Positions 19,660 through 29,129 of a stretch of 64,000 bases of DNA are shown here, piece after piece. A program made the translations under genes and the position numbers. The DNA is from Pseudomonas sp. RIT409 (GTDB lineage Bacteria > Pseudomonadota > Gammaproteobacteria > Pseudomonadales > Pseudomonadaceae): the NCBI RefSeq assembly GCF_003052515.2, contig NZ_QARE02000001.1:310001-374000 (forward strand), written 5' to 3'. The notes under the pieces were generated by a model. The model was not told the origin of the DNA. It made no database searches and worked only from the letters and a program-made list of their open reading frames with translations. Each line of letters begins with the position of its first letter. The stretch's first letter is position 1.

Positions 19660-20339
19660 GTGAGGCTCCGGTTCACTGCCGACAACAGCTGTTCTTCATC
19701 CAACAGGCGCAGGCTGCGGTTTTTCCACTGGACCACCCCCTTGGTGAAACGGGCGTTGGCGTTTTGCGCGGAGCCGGATGCGCCGTCCAGTAGACGGGCT
19801 TCGATGGCATGGATGCCGTCGACTTCATCGACCGGCACCACCACCGGCCCGCCCTGCGCGGCGACGATCAGCATGCGCGGCATGACTCGCCCGGTGTTGA
19901 CCGGGGCAAACGAAACATCGAGCCCGAGCAGTTCGACGAACGACAGGCAAGCCACCAACGCACCACGCACATTGGCAACGCCCAGCAATGCCCGGGACCG
20001 TTGATGGGGAAGCGAATGGATGGCTTGCACGGGCGAGACTTCCACCAGGCACCGGGTTGGGAGGCCGAGCCACTCTTCGCCGAGACGAAAGACCACCAGT
20101 GAGCGCGTCTTGACGTCGTTGTCCAGCTCATCGCTCTGAACCACAACGCGATGTTCCTGCGCCAGCGTGTAACGATCCAGCAAGCGCGTAGCGGCGGCGG
20201 AGTACACCGAGCAGTTGCGACAATGAATGTGATCGACCAGCAGCGGGCAGGAGCGATCGCCATGGATGCCGATCCGGTTCCAGCAGTCATCGATGGCCTG
20301 CGCGGCGTCGCTGATCAATTCACTGTGTACGCTGGTCAT
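19656..20339 (-). CDS. wspD: CheW-like coupling protein WspD
   Basis: Scaffold that links the receptor WspA to the kinase WspE. The 227-residue protein has an N-terminal cysteine-containing segment (CPLLVDHIHCRNCSVYSAAA) and then a CheW domain (LVVFRLGEEWLGLPTRCLVEVSP ... GVANVRGALVACLSF). Pseudomonas Wsp systems have two such couplers, WspB and this one. The ATG overlaps wspC by four bases, and the stop overlaps wspE likewise. Confidence 0.95.
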   Translation of the reverse strand: MTSVHSELISDAAQAIDDCWNRIGIHGDRSCPLLVDHIHCRNCSVYSAAATRLLDRYTLAQEHRVVVQSDELDNDVKTRSLVVFRLGEEWLGLPTRCLVEVSPVQAIHSLPHQRSRALLGVANVRGALVACLSFVELLGLDVSFAPVNTGRVMPRMLIVAAQGGPVVVPVDEVDGIHAIEARLLDGASGSAQNANARFTKGVVQWKNRSLRLLDEEQLLSAVNRSLT

Positions 20340-21634
20340 CGACTCCGTCCTTCTTTGTTCACGCCGCGGGCGGCACGCTCCTGCAGGCGTCTGGCACCTG
20401 CGCTATCGCCTTGCGCAGCCAACAGCGCGGCCAGTTGCGCCAGCGCTTCAGGGTGTTGCGGTTCCAGGTACAGCGCCTTGCGGTAGAAGCCTTGTGCACC
20501 GACGCCATCGCCACTGACTTCACTGAGCAGCCCCAACCAATAAAACACCGGCGCCACGGGCTCATGGCTTTTCAGATACTGCTCGCAAGCCCGCCTGGCT
20601 TCCGCGGTTTTACCCTCGTTGGCCAATTGCTTGATGCTGGCGAGCAGGGTTGCCGCTTCCCCGGCTGGCGGAGGCGCCCCCGGCGCAGGGCTGCGCACGG
20701 GCGCCGGGCCGAAGGATTTGGGCGCTGGGTTTGGACGCGGCGCCGGCGGCGGTCTGTTACTGACTTGCGGCGCTGCGACAGGCCTGATCGGCAACGTCGC
20801 AGCAGTCGGCGGTACCGCGAACGGATCAGCCACAGGCTCGGTTCGATGCCGGAACGCGAATGACTGAGGGATGCCGATGGACACCATGCCCATTCGCCCC
20901 AATAGACTGCCTTCGGCGGGCCCGATGAAGAGCAATCCATCTTCACGGGTCATGCGCTTCAATGCTTCGAACCCCTGTCGCTGGGTGTCCAGGTCGAAGT
21001 AAATCAGCAGGTTGCGACAGAACACGAAATCATAGGCGGACTGCGCGACTGTCAACGCGGGGTCGAGAAGGTTGCCGGTCTGGAAGCCGACCTGCTCACG
21101 GACCTTCTCGCTGACCAGGTAACCGTCTTCGACCTGAGTGAAATGGCGCTCACGGAACCCCAGTTGATCCCCGCGGAAGGAATTTTTGCCGTACACGGCG
21201 CGACGTGCCCTTTGCAGTGACAGGGGGCTGATGTCCACCGCTTCGACTTTGAACTGGGTGGCCTGCAAGCCTGCATCGAACAAGGCCATGGCAATCGAGT
21301 AAGGCTCTTCGCCGGTGGAGCACGGAAGACTGAGGATGCGCAGCGGTCGGGCACCGTTCAACTGCGCCACCCTCGCTGCCGCCAGCTTGCCCAGCGTGCC
21401 GAAGGATTCCGGGTAACGGAAAAACCAAGTCTCAGGCACGATCACCGCCTCGATCAATGCCTGTTGTTCTTCGGCGCTGCTGTGCAGCAACTGCCAATAG
21501 GCATCGGCGCTCTCGGCCTTGTTGAGCGCGCATCGCTGACGAACCGCTCGCTCGATGATCGCCTCGCCGACGGAGGCGACGTCCAGCCCGATGCGGCTCT
21601 TGAGGAAGGCGAAAAAGCGCGCGTCCGATGTCAT
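20336..21634 (-). CDS. wspC: Chemotaxis-type methyltransferase WspC
   Basis: CheR-like S-adenosylmethionine methyltransferase that methylates glutamates on WspA. The 432-residue protein has an N-terminal CheR helical domain, the catalytic domain (ILSLPCSTGEEPYSIAMAL binds SAM; DFVFCRNLLIYFD), a Pro/Ala-rich linker (about 285-335), and C-terminal TPR-like repeats (YWLGLLSEVSGDGVGAQGFYRKALYLEPQHPEALAQLAALL). TPR fusion is typical of WspC. It is coupled by 4-base overlaps to wspB and wspD. Confidence 0.96.
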   Translation of the reverse strand: MTSDARFFAFLKSRIGLDVASVGEAIIERAVRQRCALNKAESADAYWQLLHSSAEEQQALIEAVIVPETWFFRYPESFGTLGKLAAARVAQLNGARPLRILSLPCSTGEEPYSIAMALFDAGLQATQFKVEAVDISPLSLQRARRAVYGKNSFRGDQLGFRERHFTQVEDGYLVSEKVREQVGFQTGNLLDPALTVAQSAYDFVFCRNLLIYFDLDTQRQGFEALKRMTREDGLLFIGPAEGSLLGRMGMVSIGIPQSFAFRHRTEPVADPFAVPPTAATLPIRPVAAPQVSNRPPPAPRPNPAPKSFGPAPVRSPAPGAPPPAGEAATLLASIKQLANEGKTAEARRACEQYLKSHEPVAPVFYWLGLLSEVSGDGVGAQGFYRKALYLEPQHPEALAQLAALLAAQGDSAGARRLQERAARGVNKEGRSR

Positions 21635-22176
21635 GGTGCGGCCCCGAGGGAATCAAGGGTGTCGAAGTCCATGGGACGGGCAGGAAACAGCAGGTCGCGC
21701 ACCTCGTCGGTGAGCAGGTCCTGTACGCGAATCCACTGCAGCAGCCCCGTTTCGTCTTCCCGCACCGGTCCCAGATAAGGGGCCTCACGGTTGTCCAGGC
21801 CATATGCCTTGAATTCGTCCACCGCGCACCGCAGGGTGTCCGTCGCCTGTTCGAGGATCAGCCCCAGGCGCTGCGCCGGACGATCGCCCCCCAGTCGGTA
21901 GTGCACCAGCACCAGACGCGTGCTGGTTCGCTGCGGCGCCGTTTCGCCGAAGGTCAGCGCACTGAGATCGACCACCGGCACCACCGCGCCTCGATGAGCG
22001 AAGACACCCGCGACCCAATGGGGCGCGCGCGCAATCGGCTTGAGCGCCAAACGCGGCAGGACTTCAGCCACCTCGGCGGCCTCCAGGGCGTAGCGCTCCT
22101 TCCCGATGCGAAACATCAGGAACAGCTTGTTCGACGGCAACGACCGCGCGCCGCGCTTGGCTGAATGCTCCGTCAT
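21631..22176 (-). CDS. wspB: CheW-like coupling protein WspB
   Basis: First coupler of the Wsp complex, 181 residues. The CheW fold is evident from FLMFRIGKERYALEAAEVAEVLPRLALKPIARAPHWVAGVFAHRGAVVPVVDLSAL. It starts eight bases after the wspA stop and overlaps wspC by four bases. WspB and WspD share the fold but differ in sequence, so they are not recent duplicates. Confidence 0.95.
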   Translation of the reverse strand: MTEHSAKRGARSLPSNKLFLMFRIGKERYALEAAEVAEVLPRLALKPIARAPHWVAGVFAHRGAVVPVVDLSALTFGETAPQRTSTRLVLVHYRLGGDRPAQRLGLILEQATDTLRCAVDEFKAYGLDNREAPYLGPVREDETGLLQWIRVQDLLTDEVRDLLFPARPMDFDTLDSLGAAP

Positions 22177-22184
22177 GGACCGGC

Positions 22185-23807
22185 TCAGACCTTGAATCGC
22201 GAGACGCCGCTGCGCAGGCCCACTGCCACCTGGCTCAACTCGTCGATGGCAAAGCTGGCCTGGCGCAGCGACTCCACGGTCTGGCTGCTGGCATCGCCCA
22301 GTTGCACCAGCGCCTGATTGATCTGTTCGGCACCCGTGGCCTGGGCCTGCATGCCTTCATTGACCATCAACACGCGCGGCGCCAGCGCCTGCACCTGATG
22401 GATGATCTGCGAGAGCTGTTCGCCCACCTGGGTGACTTCGAACATCCCTCGACGTACCTCTTCGGAAAACTTGTCCATGCCCATCACGCCCGCCGAGACC
22501 GCCGACTGAATCTCTCGCACCATCTGTTCGATGTCATAGGTGGCGACTGCCGTCTGGTCCGCCAGGCGCCGAACCTCCGTCGCGACCACGGCGAATCCGC
22601 GGCCGTATTCACCGGCTTTTTCGGCCTCGATGGCGGCGTTCAGCGACAGCAGGTTGGTCTGATCGGCGACCTTGACGATGGTGACCACCACCTGATTGAT
22701 GTTGCCCGCCTTCTCATTGAGGATGGCCAGCTTCGAGTTGACCAGGTCCGCGGCCCCCATCACCGAGTGCATGGTTTCCTCCATCCGTGCCAGGCCCTGC
22801 TGACCGGATCCGGCGAGGATCGAAGCCTGATCGGCAGCCGAGGTCACTTCCGTCATGGTGCGCACCAGATCCCGAGACGTCGCGGCGATCTCGCGGGACG
22901 TGGCGCCGATTTCGGTGGTAGTGGCCGCGGTTTCAGTGGCCGTGGCCTGCTGCTGCTTGGAGGTGGCGGCGATTTCGGTCACCGATGTGGTGACCTGAAC
23001 CGAGGAGCGCTGCGCCTGGGACACCAGCGCTGCGAGCTCGGTGACCATGTCGTTGAACCCGGTCTGCACCGCGTCGAATTCGTCCTTGCGCTCCAGGTTC
23101 AGACGGCTGCTCAGGTCGCCGGTCCGCATCACGTCGAGGATTCTGACGATCCGATTCATGGGCGCCAGGATGGCGCGCATCAGCAGCAGGCCACAGATAC
23201 CGGCGACCAGCACTGCGATGATCAGCGAGATGCCCAAGGTGATCTTGGCGCTGTAGACCGCGGCCTGAATGTTGTCCGATGCGCGATCGGCATTGATTTT
23301 GTTCTTGGTACCCAGCGCATTGAGCACCTTGCGACCCTCGAACCACATCGGGGTCAGCTGTTCGGTAAAGATGCGCTGGGCCATCGCGAAGTTGTCACCT
23401 TGATAGGCCGACAGGATGCCGTTGAGCACCAGCCCGAACCGTTCACGCAGTTGCAGAAACTGCGCGAACTCACTGCGATCGCTCTCTTCAAAAATACTTT
23501 TCTGATACGCGGCAATCTGGCTCTGCAGGCGGTCATCGTACTCTTTGTACTGATCTTCCTCAGCGTTGGTCAGAGGACGCCCCGCGCCTTCGGCGAGCAA
23601 CTGTTGGGTGCGGATGTAGCTTTCAACCCAGGCGCCGCGCACCGTGCTGCTGTAATAAACCCCCGGTAGCGCGTCGAGCCGTACTTCATCGCCGCTGCTT
23701 TCAATGACCAGCAAGCGGTTGAAAGCCACAATCACCATCAGCAACATGATGGCGATGATTACAGCGAAGCTCGCCAAAATACGTTGACGCAACGTCCAGT
23801 TCTTCAC
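22185..23807 (-). CDS. wspA: Methyl-accepting receptor WspA
   Basis: Surface-sensing receptor at the head of the Wsp operon, 540 residues. Order: short N-tail, TM1 (ILASFAVIIAIMLLMVIVAF, about 10-29), periplasmic helical domain (about 30-190), TM2 (ITLGISLIIAVLVAGICGLLLM), a HAMP domain, and the cytoplasmic signalling rod with the conserved hairpin tip (KVADQTNLLSLNAAIEAEKAGEYGRGFAVVATEVRRLAD). There is no C-terminal CheR-binding pentapeptide; the chain ends SGVSRFKV, as expected for a receptor served by WspC. The operon promoter should lie in the 378 bases upstream. Confidence 0.97.
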   Translation of the reverse strand: MKNWTLRQRILASFAVIIAIMLLMVIVAFNRLLVIESSGDEVRLDALPGVYYSSTVRGAWVESYIRTQQLLAEGAGRPLTNAEEDQYKEYDDRLQSQIAAYQKSIFEESDRSEFAQFLQLRERFGLVLNGILSAYQGDNFAMAQRIFTEQLTPMWFEGRKVLNALGTKNKINADRASDNIQAAVYSAKITLGISLIIAVLVAGICGLLLMRAILAPMNRIVRILDVMRTGDLSSRLNLERKDEFDAVQTGFNDMVTELAALVSQAQRSSVQVTTSVTEIAATSKQQQATATETAATTTEIGATSREIAATSRDLVRTMTEVTSAADQASILAGSGQQGLARMEETMHSVMGAADLVNSKLAILNEKAGNINQVVVTIVKVADQTNLLSLNAAIEAEKAGEYGRGFAVVATEVRRLADQTAVATYDIEQMVREIQSAVSAGVMGMDKFSEEVRRGMFEVTQVGEQLSQIIHQVQALAPRVLMVNEGMQAQATGAEQINQALVQLGDASSQTVESLRQASFAIDELSQVAVGLRSGVSRFKV

Positions 23808-24185
23808 AGTCAGCCCTCAAGAGTTCAACACCGGCAAGACCGGGTTCAAGAAGCGGACCGACAGACGGCCCAACGCGAGCGGAGTATAGCCTAGTGCCTT
23901 ACTAATTAACTGGGCTGTTTCCGACACGACATACGCAATAACGCACACATATAAAGGAAACTTCTGACACGTTATCGGCCGACCAAAGCATTACCTGATA
24001 GGGAAGTTGCCGATGTGGCTCATGGCGCCCATTAACGTCCAACGGTGCCGCGAAGAGGTACGGGGACTTGAGGCAAGGGAAAGGAAGTTGCGGGCTCGGG
24101 CAGCGGTCGAGATCCGGCCCCAGGGAGACGGCAAGCCACCGCCGGGCTTGCCCTTCCCGAGTCTGCTTCGATCTGCCGTGGCGAG
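23808..24185. other. Intergenic region upstream of wspA
   Basis: The 378 bases hold no gene that I can support. The half next to wspA is AT-rich and should carry its promoter, but I cannot assign boxes with confidence. At 24130-24137 and 24145-24152 a perfect 8-bp hairpin (GGCAAGCC/GGCTTGCC) lies 34 bases past the stop of the DUF533-like gene; it lacks a T-run. Confidence 0.5.
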
Positions 24186-24920
24186 TTATGGCTGCGCTTG
24201 GCGGACCTGATTCTCCAACTCGGCTTTCAAGTCGGGGGCAAGTTTGAGCTGTTTGGCCAGTTCGTCCAGGTATGCCCGCTCCATGAAGTGCTCTTCATCG
24301 ACCATCATCACACTGGCGAGGTACATCTCGGCGGCAATTTCAGGTGTGTGAGCCGACCGCGCGACCTCGGCAGGGTCCAGCGGCTTGTGCAGCTCGGCGT
24401 GGAGCCAGTGCTGCAATTCCTCATCGCCCGTCAGCCGCGTGAACTCACCCTCGATCAATTGCCGTTCATTGTCATCGACATGGCCGTCCGCCTTGGCCGC
24501 CGCCACCAATGCCCGCAGGATCGCCTCGCTGTGCTGTTCCACTTGGGCGGGCGGCACACGGTCGACGGTCTGAGGCTGAGCCGACCCTGCGCTCGCCTGA
24601 TTGGCCTGCCAATTCCCGTAGGCCTTGTAGGCCAGCACACCCAGCGCCGTGAGGCCGCCGTAGGTCAGCACTTTGCCACCGATCTTGCGCGCACTTTTGT
24701 TGCCCAGCAGCAACCCCATCGCCCCCGCTGCCAGCGCGCCACCGCCCGCGCCGGACAAAAGCCCTCCCAGATTGGCGCCACCGGCCTTGCCGAGCAGATC
24801 GGCGAGGCCGCCCTGGGTGCCCTGGCTTTGAGAAGGAGAACGACCGGATTGACCCGCCTTGTTTTGCAACAGGTCCTGGCCGGATTTCAGCAACTGATCA
24901 AGTAAACCTCGGGTATTCAT
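24186..24920 (-). CDS. DUF533 / TerB-like membrane-associated protein
   Basis: A 244-residue protein. GGAGGTG lies at correct distance from the ATG at 24920, which fixes the start; the GTG six bases upstream is inside that binding site. An N-terminal Gln/Ser/Gly-rich part (about 1-45) is followed by a Gly/Ala-rich hydrophobic stretch (ANLGGLLSGAGGGALAAGAMGLLLG, about 48-72). A helical segment LTYGGLTALGVLAYKAYGNW then leads to a C-terminal TerB-like helical domain (about 110-244; AEAKADGHVDDNERQLIEGEF is its acidic signature). TerB-type domains occur in stress and tellurite gene sets; the role here is unknown. Confidence 0.85.
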   Translation of the reverse strand: MNTRGLLDQLLKSGQDLLQNKAGQSGRSPSQSQGTQGGLADLLGKAGGANLGGLLSGAGGGALAAGAMGLLLGNKSARKIGGKVLTYGGLTALGVLAYKAYGNWQANQASAGSAQPQTVDRVPPAQVEQHSEAILRALVAAAKADGHVDDNERQLIEGEFTRLTGDEELQHWLHAELHKPLDPAEVARSAHTPEIAAEMYLASVMMVDEEHFMERAYLDELAKQLKLAPDLKAELENQVRQAQP

Positions 24921-25081
24921 GGGCACCTCCTGAAAACACTTAAACGGTCCGACACGCAGGTTAAGGCGAAGTCCTCAGTTGCCGTTTCCGACTGTGCTTC
25001 CAGATGTTGCAGGGGCGAGCCGGGCCATTCGAAAAAAACGATATACACTCGTTGAATTCCGAAAAGACGGGAACGGCTCCC

Positions 25082-25996
25082 ATGATGACGTTACGCCAAA
25101 TCCGCCACTTCATCGCAGTGGCCGAAACCGGTTCGATTTCCGCAGCGGCGCAGGCGGTGTTCATCTCCCAATCCACCCTGACGCTGGCCATCCAGCAGCT
25201 GGAGGAAGAGATCGGCGTTACCTTGTTCAGCCGCCACGCCAAAGGCATGACCCTCACCCATCAGGGGCACCAATTTCTGCGGCAGGCCCACCTGATTCTG
25301 GCCACGGTGGAAAACGCCAAGCGCAGCTTGCAACAAGGCGCCGAACAGGTGGCCGGGCAGTTGGTGATCGGCGTGACCAGCCTGGTGGCAGGCTATTACC
25401 TCGCCGATCTGCTGACGCGGTTTCAGCGCGCCTACCCCAACGTCGACCTCCGCGTGATGGAAGACGAGCGCCCCTACATCGAGCATCTGCTGGTCAGCGG
25501 TGAGATCGACATTGGCGTGTTGATCCTCTCCAACCTTGAGGATCGCCATGCCTTGCAGACCGAAGTGCTCACGCACTCGCCTTACCGGCTATGGCTCCCG
25601 GCCCAGCATCCTCTGTTGGAACATGACAACATCAACCTAGCCGACATCGCATGCGAGCCGCTCATTCAACTCAACGTCGACGAGATGGGCAGCAATGCCC
25701 AGCGCATCTGGTCGCGCATAGGCCTGCAACCGAAAGTCAGCCTGCGCACAGCCTCCACCGAGGCGGTCCGAAGCCTGGTCGCGGCAGGCCTTGGGGTTTC
25801 GATCCAACCGGACATGACATACCGTCCGTGGTCGCTGGAGGGGGACATCATCGAAGCCCGCCCTATCGCCGACCTGACCCATACACTTGACGTAGGGCTG
25901 GCGTGGCGGCGGGGTACGGCGCGCCCGTCACTGGTCGACCCGTTCCTGAGTGTCGCGCGAGAACAACCTCATCCAGGGCGCAGGCCTTCGATTTAA
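25082..25996 (+). CDS. LysR-family transcriptional regulator
   Basis: A 304-residue LysR-type regulator. The N-terminal winged helix-turn-helix is clear (MTLRQIRHFIAVAETGSISAAAQAVFISQSTLTLAIQQLEEEIGVTLFSRH), followed by a periplasmic-binding-like effector domain. The start is one of two adjacent ATG codons (25082, 25085). It is 148 bases upstream of, and in the same direction as, an aldehyde dehydrogenase gene. A role in controlling that gene and the amine-transport genes beyond is likely by position only. Confidence 0.9.
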   Translation: MMTLRQIRHFIAVAETGSISAAAQAVFISQSTLTLAIQQLEEEIGVTLFSRHAKGMTLTHQGHQFLRQAHLILATVENAKRSLQQGAEQVAGQLVIGVTSLVAGYYLADLLTRFQRAYPNVDLRVMEDERPYIEHLLVSGEIDIGVLILSNLEDRHALQTEVLTHSPYRLWLPAQHPLLEHDNINLADIACEPLIQLNVDEMGSNAQRIWSRIGLQPKVSLRTASTEAVRSLVAAGLGVSIQPDMTYRPWSLEGDIIEARPIADLTHTLDVGLAWRRGTARPSLVDPFLSVAREQPHPGRRPSI

Positions 25997-26144
25997 TCGA
26001 ACGGGGGTTTCAGAATTAAGCATTTGTCGAGCGCCGATGCGGACACTAGGCTCTGAGCTTGGGGCGTCAAAGTGTATCGGCATCTTTCAAGGGAGCCGCT
26101 TCAAACATTGACTCGTTCAACTTCGCCACAGGGAAGCTCGAACA

Positions 26145-27605
26145 ATGGCAGGCGGCGCGAATGATCGGTTTTTGACTGCACTGCTGATCGACGGTGAACA
26201 AGTCGCCGGCGAGGGGATCGTCGAACCGATTCTCAATCCGGCCACGGGCGAAGTGCTGACCGCAATCGCCGAAGCCAGTACCGACCAGGTCGAGAGCGCG
26301 ATTCTCGCGGCCAACCGCGCATTTGACGCTTGGTCGCGCACCACACCGCAATTCCGCGCGAACGTCCTGCTCAGCATCGCCGATGCCATCGAAAAAAATG
26401 CCGATCACCTCGCCCAGTTGGAAGCGCTCAACTGTGGCAAGCCCCTGCACCTCGCCCGGCAGGACGACCTGACGGCCACCGTCGACGTGTTCCGCTTTTT
26501 TGCCGGTGCCGTACGCTGTCAGACCGGGCAACTGGCGGGCGAATACGTGGCGGGCTACACCAGCATGGTGCGGCGCGATCCGATCGGCGTCGTCGCCTCC
26601 ATCGCGCCCTGGAATTACCCGATCATGATGGCCGCCTGGAAGATCGCTCCGGCCCTCGCGGCGGGCAATACGCTGGTGTTCAAGCCGTCGGAACATACGC
26701 CGCTGTCGATTCTTGCGCTGGTCCCGCTGTTGGCCGAGCGGCTGCCCAGGGGCGTGATCAATATCGTCTGTGGTGGCGGCGAAGGCGTTGGGAGCCATTT
26801 GGTGAGCCACCCGAAAGTCAGGCTGGTGTCACTGACCGGCGATATCGTGACCGGCCAGAAAATCCTGCAGGCGGCGGCCAAGACCCTGAAACGCACCCAC
26901 CTTGAACTGGGGGGCAAAGCGCCGGTGATCGTCTGCGATGACGCGGACATTGCGGCGGTGGTCGAAGGTGTCCGCACCTACGGTTATTACAACGCAGGCC
27001 AGGATTGCACCGCGGCCTGTCGCATTTACGCCGAGGCCGGGATACACGACAAGCTGGTCGCCGAATTGGGCTCGGCAGTCGCCAGCCTGCGTTTCGCGAG
27101 CAGACGCGACGCGGACAATGAGATCGGGCCCTTGATCAGCACGCGCCAGCGTGACCGAGTGGCCAGCTTCGTCGAGCGGGCGCTGAGCCAGCCTCATATC
27201 GAACGCATCACCGGCGCCGCCGTGCATTCGGGGCCTGGGTTCTTCTACCAACCCACCTTGCTGGCAGGCTGCAAACAGGGGGATGAGATCGTCCAGCGCG
27301 AGGTGTTCGGGCCGGTGGTCACCGTGACCCGCTTCGATGGGCTGTCGCAAGCCCTGGACTGGGCCAACGATTCCGAATATGGCCTGGCGTCGTCGATCTG
27401 GACGCAGAACCTGGACAAGGCCATGCAGGTCGCGGCACGCCTGCAGTACGGCTGCACCTGGATCAACAGCCATTTCATGCTGACCAGCGAAATGCCCCAC
27501 GGCGGCCTGAAACGCTCAGGGTACGGCAAGGATTTATCCAGTGATTCGCTACAGGACTACAGCGTTGTCCGGCACATCATGGCCAGGAGCAGTTACGCGC
27601 TTTAA
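26145..27605 (+). CDS. Aldehyde dehydrogenase (gamma-aminobutyraldehyde dehydrogenase-like)
   Basis: An NAD(P)-dependent enzyme of 486 residues that oxidises aldehydes to acids. Motifs seen: [24 protein letters not shown] with the catalytic-region Asn, [17 protein letters not shown] with the general-base Glu, and [14 protein letters not shown] with the nucleophile Cys. It is closely similar throughout to the enzyme at 32030-33454 (patD-like), so the substrate is probably an aminoaldehyde from amine breakdown. A weak AGGGAAG precedes the ATG. It follows the LysR gene and precedes the ABC transporter. Confidence 0.88.
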   Translation: MAGGANDRFLTALLIDGEQVAGEGIVEPILNPATGEVLTAIAEASTDQVESAILAANRAFDAWSRTTPQFRANVLLSIADAIEKNADHLAQLEALNCGKPLHLARQDDLTATVDVFRFFAGAVRCQTGQLAGEYVAGYTSMVRRDPIGVVASIAPWNYPIMMAAWKIAPALAAGNTLVFKPSEHTPLSILALVPLLAERLPRGVINIVCGGGEGVGSHLVSHPKVRLVSLTGDIVTGQKILQAAAKTLKRTHLELGGKAPVIVCDDADIAAVVEGVRTYGYYNAGQDCTAACRIYAEAGIHDKLVAELGSAVASLRFASRRDADNEIGPLISTRQRDRVASFVERALSQPHIERITGAAVHSGPGFFYQPTLLAGCKQGDEIVQREVFGPVVTVTRFDGLSQALDWANDSEYGLASSIWTQNLDKAMQVAARLQYGCTWINSHFMLTSEMPHGGLKRSGYGKDLSSDSLQDYSVVRHIMARSSYAL

Positions 27606-27660
27606 GCACCCGACCAGCGTGCAGTCGAGATTGAGTTCAAAGCAATAACAAGAAAACCGA

Positions 27661-27696
27661 GGAGCGCCTGCGGTTGGGGACTTCCAACGGCGCTCC
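27661..27696 (+). other. Intergenic hairpin between ALDH and ydcS-like genes
   Basis: An 8-bp outer stem (GGAGCGCC with GGCGCTCC, both perfect) encloses a second stem (GTTGG with CCAAC). There is no T-run, so it is more likely an mRNA-stabilising or attenuating structure than a classic terminator. Confidence 0.45.
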
Positions 27697-27741
27697 CCGC
27701 CACTGATTTCCTGCCAACCATAAGTCAAAGAGGGAACCCGT

Positions 27742-28893
27742 ATGTCAGTGCAAACAAACGTCTTGTTGGGAGCCGTAGTCACCGCCATGTTCACCACCGG
27801 CACAGTGCAGGCCGCTGAAGCGCTGACCAGTGTCGGCGACGGCGAAGGTCAGCTGGATATCGTGGCGTGGCCGGGCTATATCGAACGAGGCGAGAGCGAC
27901 AAGGCCTATGACTGGGTCACCGGCTTCGAAAAGGAGACCGGCTGCAAAGTGAACGTCAAGACCGCTGCCACCTCCGACGAGATGGTCAGCCTGATGACCA
28001 AGGGTGGCTATGACCTGGTTACCGCATCGGGTGACGCTTCCTTGCGCCTGGTGGCGGGCCAGCGCGTGCAACCGATCAACACCGATCTGATCCCCAATTG
28101 GAAAACCCTCGATCCCCGCCTTAAGGACGGCCCCTGGTACACCGTCAACAAGCAAACCTACGGCACACCCTATCAGTGGGGCCCGAACGTCCTGATGTAC
28201 AACACGCAAGTGTTCAAGACGCCGCCGGTCAGCTGGAGCGTGGTGTTCGAACCCCAGGACTTGCCGGACGGCAAGCCGAACAAAGGTCGGGTTCAAGCCT
28301 ACGACGGCCCGATCTACATTGCTGACGCGGCGCTGTACCTGAAGACCGCCAAACCCGAGCTGAAAATCGAAGACCCCTACCAACTCACCGAAGCCCAGTA
28401 TAAAGCCGTGCTCGACCTGCTGCGCGCGCAACACGCCTTGGTGCATCGCTACTGGCATGACGCGACCGTGCAAATGAGTGACGTGAAAAACGAAGGCGTC
28501 GTGGCATCCAGTTCGTGGGGTTACATGGTCAACGGCCTGGTTGCGGACAAACAGCCGGTCGCCTCGACCATCCCGCAGGAAGGCGCCACCGGCTGGGCGG
28601 ATACCACCATGTTGCATGCGCAGGCCAAGCATCCGAACTGCGCGTACAAATGGATGGACTGGTCGTTGCAACCGAAAGTCCAGGGTGACGTCGCCGCCTG
28701 GTTCGGTTCGCTGCCCGTCGTACCGGCGGCGTGCAAAGGCAATGAATTGCTGGGCGCCGAAGGCTGCGCCACCAATGGGTTCGACTTGTTCGACAAGATC
28801 GCCTTCTGGAAGACCCCGCAGGCCGAGGGGGGCAAATACGTGCCGTACAGCCGATGGACACAGGATTACATCGCAATCATGGGTGGGCCTTAG
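27742..28893 (+). CDS. ydcS: Polyamine-type ABC transporter, periplasmic binding protein (YdcS-like)
   Basis: A 383-residue substrate-binding protein of the spermidine/putrescine (PotD/PotF-like) type. A signal peptide spans about residues 1-24 (cut near VQA-AE). The mature part has LDIVAWPGYIERG, YDLVTASGDASLRLVAG and WGPNVLMYNTQVF, the shared core of YdcS proteins. YdcS of E. coli also binds polyhydroxybutyrate. It is followed by the ATPase and two permeases in the same direction. Confidence 0.9.
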   Translation: MSVQTNVLLGAVVTAMFTTGTVQAAEALTSVGDGEGQLDIVAWPGYIERGESDKAYDWVTGFEKETGCKVNVKTAATSDEMVSLMTKGGYDLVTASGDASLRLVAGQRVQPINTDLIPNWKTLDPRLKDGPWYTVNKQTYGTPYQWGPNVLMYNTQVFKTPPVSWSVVFEPQDLPDGKPNKGRVQAYDGPIYIADAALYLKTAKPELKIEDPYQLTEAQYKAVLDLLRAQHALVHRYWHDATVQMSDVKNEGVVASSSWGYMVNGLVADKQPVASTIPQEGATGWADTTMLHAQAKHPNCAYKWMDWSLQPKVQGDVAAWFGSLPVVPAACKGNELLGAEGCATNGFDLFDKIAFWKTPQAEGGKYVPYSRWTQDYIAIMGGP

Positions 28894-28934
28894 TCCGGTG
28901 CTGTCCGATCGTTTCCATGCTTGCACCGGCTTGC

Positions 28935-29017
28935 CATCGCTTGCGTGAAAACGTACCCCTCGGCGCGTGCTACCGCGGCGTTGATCGAAGCGCTGGCAAG
29001 CGATGACGCGCCGAGGG
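28935..29017 (+). repeat. Crossed inverted repeats between the binding protein and ATPase genes
   Basis: Arm A (CATCGCTTGC, 28935-28944) pairs with A' (28996-29005), and arm B (CCCTCGGCGCGT, 28957-28968) pairs with B' (29006-29017). The order A-B-A'-B' means the stems cross, so either only one forms at a time or a pseudoknot results. This lies in the only long gap of the transporter operon, where a structure may set the ratio of binding protein to the rest. Confidence 0.55.
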
Positions 29018-29129
29018 TGGAAACGATCTGGAGCACAGCCTCCTCCGCCGTGATTCTCCGCCCATCCCCCCTGTGCGCTTCATCCGGCGAAACGCTGAAT
29101 AGGCCTTCGCTTCCATTTGAGGTTTCACC

